This document shows, piece by piece, positions 59,429 to 64,000 of a stretch of 64,000 nt of DNA. How positions within the stretch are numbered: the stretch's first letter is position 1; each line of letters starts with the position of its first letter. The notes beneath the pieces are model-generated. The model searched no databases. It was not told the DNA's origin and saw nothing but the letters and a program-made list of their open reading frames with translations. Both the position numbers and the translations under genes were made by a program. The stretch comes from JAXLYE01 sp046351595 (lineage in GTDB: Bacteria > Myxococcota_A > Polyangia > Palsa-1104 > JAEUJZ01). Location: positions 62,001 through 126,000 of the forward strand of contig JAXLYE010000008.1 of assembly GCA_046351595.1 (NCBI GenBank). Direction: 5' to 3'.

Positions 59429-62023
59429 GTGCTCTCTCTGCGTGAGGCATACCAGGCGCTGTGCGGTGCGCTGCGGGCGCGCGACGAGGCCGACTCCGCG
59501 GCGGGCATGATGCAGCGCGCGCTGCGCGAGCTGCTCGCGGCCAGTGAGGCGCAGGCGGGCCTCGTGCTGCTCGAGGCGGACGCGGTGACCGCCGAGGTGC
59601 TGGCCAGCGAGCCCGCGGACCTCTTGCCCGAGCGGCAGACCTCGCCGCTGCTGATGGAGGCCGCGCTCGAGCGGGACGAGCCGGTGTTCAGCGAGGGAAG
59701 CAGTGCCCCCGGCGCGATCCCGACGGCGCTGCGCGGCAGCCGCGCCGTGATCCCTTTGACCAGCCCGCGTGCCCCGCGCGCCGCGCTCGTGCTCATCCGC
59801 AGCGACGGCAGCCCGTTCCAGAGCGAGCTGAGAGACTTCCTCACGCAGGCGCGCGGTCCGCTCGAGCTCCTGGTCGCGCTCGATCGCGCCGAGCAGCGGG
59901 CCGAGCTCCTGTCCTCGCGCTTCTTCGCCATCGTCTCGACGCTGCCGCACGGCATCCTGTTCGTCGACGAGGGCGGCAACGACTCGTGGGTCAACGACAC
60001 CGCCGCCGCGCTGCTGCAGGTGACGCCCGGGCTGGTGCCGCCGCACCTGATCGCCGTCGCCATGGGCCGCCTGCAGGGCCGCGCCGTCAACGCCACCGAG
60101 GTCCGCCAGCGCATCACCTCGGCGCTGCGCCGCAGCGACGGCGAGCTGCGCGATCACCGCTGGCTCTACCAGGAGCCGCGGCGCGTCCTCAGCGTCTCCA
60201 GCACGCCGACGCGGGTGCGCAAGGCGCGCGGCCGGCTGTGGGTCTTCATCGACGTCACGACCGAGCACCTGGCGCTGCAGGAGCTCGAGACCCAGAACAC
60301 CGCGCTGCACCTGGCGCGCACCCAGGCCGACGCCGCCAACGCCGCCAAGTCGACGTTCTTGGCGACGATGAGCCACGAGATCCGCACGCCGCTGAACGGA
60401 GTCCTGGGCATGGCGGCCCTGCTGTCGGGGACGCCGCTTGATACCGAGCAGCGTGACTACGTGGAGGTCATCCAGAGCAGCGGCACGATGCTGCTGACCG
60501 TCATCGACGACATCCTGGACTTCTCGAAGATCGAGGCGGGCCGGCTGGAGCTGGAGCACCGGCCGCTGAGCCTGCAGCGCTGCGTCAAGGAGGCGCTGGA
60601 TCTTCTGCGCCCGCGCGCGCTGGACAAGGGAATCCAGCTCGCCAGCCCGTACGAAGACTCGCTGCCGGAGTGGGTGCAAGGAGATGCGACGCGGATCCGC
60701 CAGGTGCTGGTCAACCTGATCGGGAACGCCGTCAAGTTCACCAAGCAGGGCACGGTCACCGTCGAGGTGAGCGCGGCCTCCGGGCGCGAGCGGGAGCGCC
60801 AGCGGGCGCCGCTCCCGGAGGGCGCGGTGCTCTTCCATGTCTGTGTTCGGGACACCGGAATCGGGATTCCCAGAGAGCGCCTGGATCGGCTGTTCAAGCC
60901 GTTCAGCCAGGTCGACGCGTCGACTACGCGCAAGTACGGAGGGACGGGGCTCGGCCTGGTCATCTGCAAGCAGCTCTGCGAGCTGATGCAGGGCAGCCTG
61001 TACGTCGAGAGCGAGCCGGGCCAGGGCTCCGCGTTCCATGTCCTGCTGCCGCTGCGGCTGGCCGCCGGCGCCGAGCCGCGCGAGGGCAGCGACGGGCGCG
61101 CCGCCGTCGACGCGGTTCCCGCCGAGGCGCGGCAGGCGCTGCGGATCCTGCTGGCGGAGGACAACTGGGTCAACCAGCGCGTGGCGCTGAAGCTGCTGCA
61201 GCGGCTGGGCTATCACGCGGAGCTGGTGAGCGAAGGGCCCGCGGTCCTGGAGTCCGTGGCGCAGAAGCCCTACGACGTCATCCTGCTGGACATCCAGATG
61301 CCGGGCCTCGACGGCATCGAGGTCACGCGCCGCCTGCGCAGCAGCCTGCCGCGGGCGCGGCAGCCCGTCATCATCGCGCTCACCGCGAGCGCCTTCCCCG
61401 AGGATCGCGCGCGCTGCCTGGCCGCCGGCATGGACGCATTCCTCAGCAAGCCGCTCGTGGTCGAGGAGCTGGCGAAGACGCTGGCGCAGCGAGCCCGCGA
61501 CCGTGCCCTTCTGGCCGCGCCCGCAGGCGGCGCGCCGGAGCCGGACCCAGGGTCACGAACAACGGCCGAGGCCGCGCCGGCCGTCGCCGGATCGGGCAGC
61601 GATGCGACCGCGTCTGCGTCGCTGGAGGAGCGCGCGGCACCGGCGCACGCTCCGAGCCGGGTCATCGATCCGCTGCGCTGGCAGGATCTGTTGGCCATGG
61701 TCGGCGATGACCTGGTCGCGATGGGGGAGCTGATCCTGACGTTCGTCGGCTCGGCCCCGGCCGAGGACGAGGCGCTCGCGCAGGCGCTGTCCGCGGCGGA
61801 CTGGCAGAGCCTGCGCCACACCGCGCACAACCTGAAGGGCGCCGCCGCGACCTTCGGGGCCGAGCGGCTCGCGGCCCTCTGCCTCGAGCTCGAGAAGGCG
61901 GCGGAGACCCAGTCGGCCGCGGCGCAGCAGCTGACCGCGTCCGTGCAGGCCGAGCACGCGGTCGTCTGTGAGGAGCTGCTGCGGCGGCGGAGCCAGCGCG
62001 ACCCGGCGCCACGCGCGGACTGA
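59429..62023 (+). CDS. GAF-PAS hybrid histidine kinase with receiver and HPt domains
   Basis: The product has 864 residues from GTG 59429 (TTG 59417 is an alternative start that overlaps the preceding gene). Domain order: GAF-like (about 10-155), PAS-like (165-290, FFAIVSTLPHGILFVDEGGN), HisKA (SHEIRTPLNGV, His316), HATPase (NLIGNAVKFT, DTGIGIP, GGTGLGLVI), receiver (ILLAEDNWVNQRVA, ILLDIQMPGLDG, Asp621) and HPt (TAHNLKGAAATFG, His800). This is a complete BarA-like phosphorelay in one protein. The tight spacing to the RsbQ-like gene implies one transcript and possibly one pathway. Confidence 0.92.
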   Translation: MLSLREAYQALCGALRARDEADSAAGMMQRALRELLAASEAQAGLVLLEADAVTAEVLASEPADLLPERQTSPLLMEAALERDEPVFSEGSSAPGAIPTALRGSRAVIPLTSPRAPRAALVLIRSDGSPFQSELRDFLTQARGPLELLVALDRAEQRAELLSSRFFAIVSTLPHGILFVDEGGNDSWVNDTAAALLQVTPGLVPPHLIAVAMGRLQGRAVNATEVRQRITSALRRSDGELRDHRWLYQEPRRVLSVSSTPTRVRKARGRLWVFIDVTTEHLALQELETQNTALHLARTQADAANAAKSTFLATMSHEIRTPLNGVLGMAALLSGTPLDTEQRDYVEVIQSSGTMLLTVIDDILDFSKIEAGRLELEHRPLSLQRCVKEALDLLRPRALDKGIQLASPYEDSLPEWVQGDATRIRQVLVNLIGNAVKFTKQGTVTVEVSAASGRERERQRAPLPEGAVLFHVCVRDTGIGIPRERLDRLFKPFSQVDASTTRKYGGTGLGLVICKQLCELMQGSLYVESEPGQGSAFHVLLPLRLAAGAEPREGSDGRAAVDAVPAEARQALRILLAEDNWVNQRVALKLLQRLGYHAELVSEGPAVLESVAQKPYDVILLDIQMPGLDGIEVTRRLRSSLPRARQPVIIALTASAFPEDRARCLAAGMDAFLSKPLVVEELAKTLAQRARDRALLAAPAGGAPEPDPGSRTTAEAAPAVAGSGSDATASASLEERAAPAHAPSRVIDPLRWQDLLAMVGDDLVAMGELILTFVGSAPAEDEALAQALSAADWQSLRHTAHNLKGAAATFGAERLAALCLELEKAAETQSAAAQQLTASVQAEHAVVCEELLRRRSQRDPAPRAD

Positions 62024-62041
62024 GCCCGCGACCGTGCGGGC
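62024..62041 (+). terminator. Hairpin directly after the hybrid kinase gene
   Basis: Perfect 6-bp stem GCCCGC-GACCGT-GCGGGC, starting with the base right after the stop codon. There is no U-tract, so at most a weak or factor-assisted end of transcription. The next 190 bases show no gene. Confidence 0.4.
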
Positions 62042-62231
62042 CTCAAGAGGGAGGCGCCGGCGCGCTGTCCCGCGACCCTGCCGCAGCGGCGTCTCTCAGA
62101 CGAGCCGGGCGCGGCGCAGCCTTGCTCGGCTTATTGGCTCACGCCCGCTTCCCGTCGAGGAATCGTGTCCGCTGTGCGGCCCGGAACGGTTGCAGAAGGG
62201 TGCCGCGCCGGGCCGGCAGGGTGCACGCGGA

Positions 62232-62939
62232 TCAAGCCGCGAGGAAGCCGCTGAACAGGACCAGGAAGGCGCCGACCTCGGCCACGATCAGCGAGATCAG
62301 GAACGCGCGATCACCCCGGCGCCGAGCGTGCGATTGCCGAGCCGGTGCGGGCGCCGCAGCTGGTTGTCCGTGTCCCGCAGCGCACCGTGCACCGCGTAGC
62401 TGAGCACCGCCGCCGCGAAGTAGACAACGAGCACGATCGCGGCGGCGAGGTTGACGGGATTGCTCCACGCCCTTCGAGATCGACGCGTCCGCGGGGAACT
62501 CCTGGCCGTCCTTGCGCAGCCCGCTGACCGGCTCGGACCCGTCCCGGGTGAAGCGCGAGGTTTCCGATCCCGCCGCACACTGCGCCAGCTTCGCGCCATA
62601 GACCGCGCGCAGGCGCTCGGCGCGAGTGCTCAGCCGCTCCGGCGCGGTGCGTGCGCGGCTCGCGCCGAGGACGTTGGCCACCCGCGCCTGGAGCTCGACG
62701 GGATGGAACGGCGCGCCCAGGCAGTCGTCGGCGCCGGCCTGCAGCAGGCGCGCGCGCGAGGTGATGTCTGCGCTCTGCGTGACACAGAGGATCGGGGTGC
62801 GAACGAGGCGACCATGACCGCGGAGGGCGTGCAGCAGCGCCTCGCCGGGTCTACGTATTAACACGTAAGCGGAAGGCGCTTTCCGCAGCTGAAGAATAAA
62901 TAAATCTTGTTTTTGACAGTTACTGAATAAACACATCAA
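62232..62939 (-). pseudogene. Mosaic remnant: receiver piece, PAS piece and two-TM membrane piece
   Basis: The minus-strand frame joins three unrelated parts. Residues 30-90 are the C-terminal half of a receiver (TPILCVTQSAD, LQAGADDCLGAPFHPVEL). Residues about 135-160 are a short PAS scrap (VSGLRKDGQEFPADASISKG). The rest becomes Arg-rich nonsense until GDRAFLISLIVAEVGAFLVL. A second minus frame (62297-62599) supplies the missing membrane sequence NPVNLAAAIVLVVYFAAAVL, so a frameshift separates two parts of a small membrane protein, possibly of DUF350 type. Receiver start and PAS core are absent. Confidence 0.65.
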
Positions 62940-63164
62940 TGCAGATTACCACATAGTAACCATCGCGACAGCCGCTCGGCCCGTTCCCAGTAGGGCTGAC
63001 CACTAAACAGACTCCTTTTCGGAGCCGATGGCAGCGAGCGGGTTCCCGAGAATAATACTCATAGCGACCCCTCCGATCCGCTGAGCGCCGCCGGCTGTCG
63101 GGTGCTGCGGACGGATGAGCAGGATGGCAGGTGCCACCGCTGAGGCACCAAAGGATGGAAGGTC
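62940..63164 (+). promoter_or_regulatory. AT-rich leader region before norB
   Basis: The stretch from about 62,860 to 62,970 is the most AT-rich of the window. A good -35 hexamer TTGACA at 62913-62918 is followed 17 bases on by a weak -10 (TCAATG). Possible FNR- or NsrR-like dyads were looked for and none is convincing. The last part carries the ribosome site GGAAGG at 63157-63162. Confidence 0.35.
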
Positions 63165-64000
63165 ATGAGACGCCTGTGGCTGACCTTTGCAGCGGTCCTT
63201 GTCGTATCGTTCACGGTGCTCGGCTGGATCGGTACGCGCATCTACCAGGCCGCGCCGCCCATCCCCGAGCGCGTCGAAACTACCGACGGCCAGGTGATCA
63301 TCGCGGCCGGCGAGATCGCGCGCGGACAGAATGTCTGGCAGGCGCTCGGCGGCATGGAGGTCGGCTCGATCTGGGGACACGGCAGCTATGCCGCCCCGGA
63401 CTGGACCGCGGACTTCCTGCACCGCGAGGCGCTGTTCATCCTCGATACCTGGGCACGGGCAGAGTACGGGCAGCCCTACGCGCAGCTCCCGGCTGAGCCG
63501 CAGGCGCAGCTGCGCGGCCGGCTCGCGCTCACGATGCGGACCAACACCTACGATGCGGCGCGGCGGACCGTGGTCATCACGCCGGTGCGGGCGCAGGCGC
63601 TGGCCGCCAACCGCGAGCACTTCGCCTCCGTCTTCCGCGACGGCAGGACCCAGTACGCGATCCCTCCCGGCGCGGTCACCGACCCCGAGCGGCTGCGCGA
63701 CCTGACCTCGTTCTTCTTCTTCACCGCGTGGGCCGCCGCGACCGAGCGCCCCGGCGATCACATCACGTACACCCACAACTGGCCGCACGAGCCGCTGATC
63801 GGCAACCGCCCCACCGGCGAGTCCGTAGTCTGGACCGGCGTCAGCATCCTGATGCTGCTGGCGGGTCTGTGCGGCATGATCTGGTGGTACGCGGCGCGCC
63901 GCACCGACGAGCCGCCGGCCGCGATTCCGGAGTCCGATCCGCTGCAGCTGTGGCAGTCGACGCCTTCCCAGAGAGCGACGCTGAAGTACTTCTGGGTCGT
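63165..64000 (+). CDS. norB: Quinol-dependent nitric oxide reductase (qNOR), 5' part
   Basis: The frame runs from ATG 63165 past the window end (278 codons seen of about 760). The N-terminus is a membrane anchor (LWLTFAAVLVVSFTVLGWIG) followed by the qNOR-specific periplasmic domain, which replaces the NorC subunit: GEIARGQNVWQALGGMEVGS, IWGHGSYAAPDWTADFLHRE, LTMRTNTYDAARRTVVIT, FFFFTAWAAATERPGDHITY, THNWPHEPLIGNRPTGES, then a second membrane segment (VWTGVSILMLLAGLCGMIWW). It reduces NO to N2O with electrons from quinol. It may serve NO detoxification, since no denitrification genes are in view. Confidence 0.93.
   Translation, partial: MRRLWLTFAAVLVVSFTVLGWIGTRIYQAAPPIPERVETTDGQVIIAAGEIARGQNVWQALGGMEVGSIWGHGSYAAPDWTADFLHREALFILDTWARAEYGQPYAQLPAEPQAQLRGRLALTMRTNTYDAARRTVVITPVRAQALAANREHFASVFRDGRTQYAIPPGAVTDPERLRDLTSFFFFTAWAAATERPGDHITYTHNWPHEPLIGNRPTGESVVWTGVSILMLLAGLCGMIWWYAARRTDEPPAAIPESDPLQLWQSTPSQRATLKYFWV

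Noticed and set aside
62913..62941. FNR or NsrR operator upstream of norB
   Set aside because: No dyad matching TTGAT-N4-ATCAA or the NsrR consensus was found. Only a -35-like hexamer is credible.

Overview
The sequence is very GC-rich (roughly 70%) and codes densely. It looks like a chromosome segment of a myxobacterium, probably class Polyangia, carrying most of a Mu-like prophage. The host assignment rests on family content: receiver-Ser/Thr kinase fusions, a PknK-type kinase/cyclase/AAA/TPR protein, several PAS histidine kinases, and an outer-membrane barrel of the type that myxobacteria encode beside a TonB receptor. No database search could be run, so names rest on motifs, gene order and family knowledge.

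Positions 1 to about 32,140 are a Mu-like phage genome read almost entirely on the + strand. Its left end, and any transposase or repressor genes, lie outside the window. In order it holds a repeat-rich non-coding block (1-525); small middle genes and an HTH regulator (526-2225); a lysis block with an amidase endolysin (2222-3652); a tRNA-Trp (3977); three accessory genes including a lone Ada-type zinc domain (4122-5211); packaging and head genes (TerS, TerL, DUF935 portal, ClpP-type protease with nested scaffold, decoration protein, major capsid protein; 5299-13308); the Mu-order connector, tail and baseplate genes gp36, G, gp37, gp38, L (sheath), M (tube), gp41 with a -1 frameshift, tape measure, N, P and gp45-gp48 (14087-26996); then fibre-like genes and two predicted phage-borne lipoproteins (26993-31364). 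A minus-strand zinc-finger gene closes the phage.

The right end interrupts a TonB-dependent receptor gene of the host (32017-32829, minus strand). That gene is the last of a three-gene outer-membrane operon (lipoprotein, barrel, receptor) with 4-bp overlaps. Beyond it come a small unknown gene, a Ppx/GppA phosphatase, a GT4 glycosyltransferase, and a divergent Ski2/Hel308-like helicase whose DExH motif is degenerate.

Positions 40,905-43,800 form an accessory island: 25-bp direct repeats flanking an AT-richer lipoprotein gene, a DUF1016/YhcG-type PD-(D/E)XK nuclease carrying internal DNA palindromes, and an RlpA-like lipoprotein. Positions 44,181-62,023 are a signalling cluster: two paralogous receiver-Ser/Thr kinases (one with Glu at the phospho-acceptor site), a PknK-like gene that has lost its kinase N-lobe, three histidine kinases, a MarR/SnoaL divergent pair and an RsbQ-like hydrolase just upstream of the last hybrid kinase. 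Short tandem arrays are unusually frequent here. A mosaic pseudogene (62,232-62,939) and the 5' part of a quinol-dependent nitric oxide reductase gene (63,165 onward) end the window.
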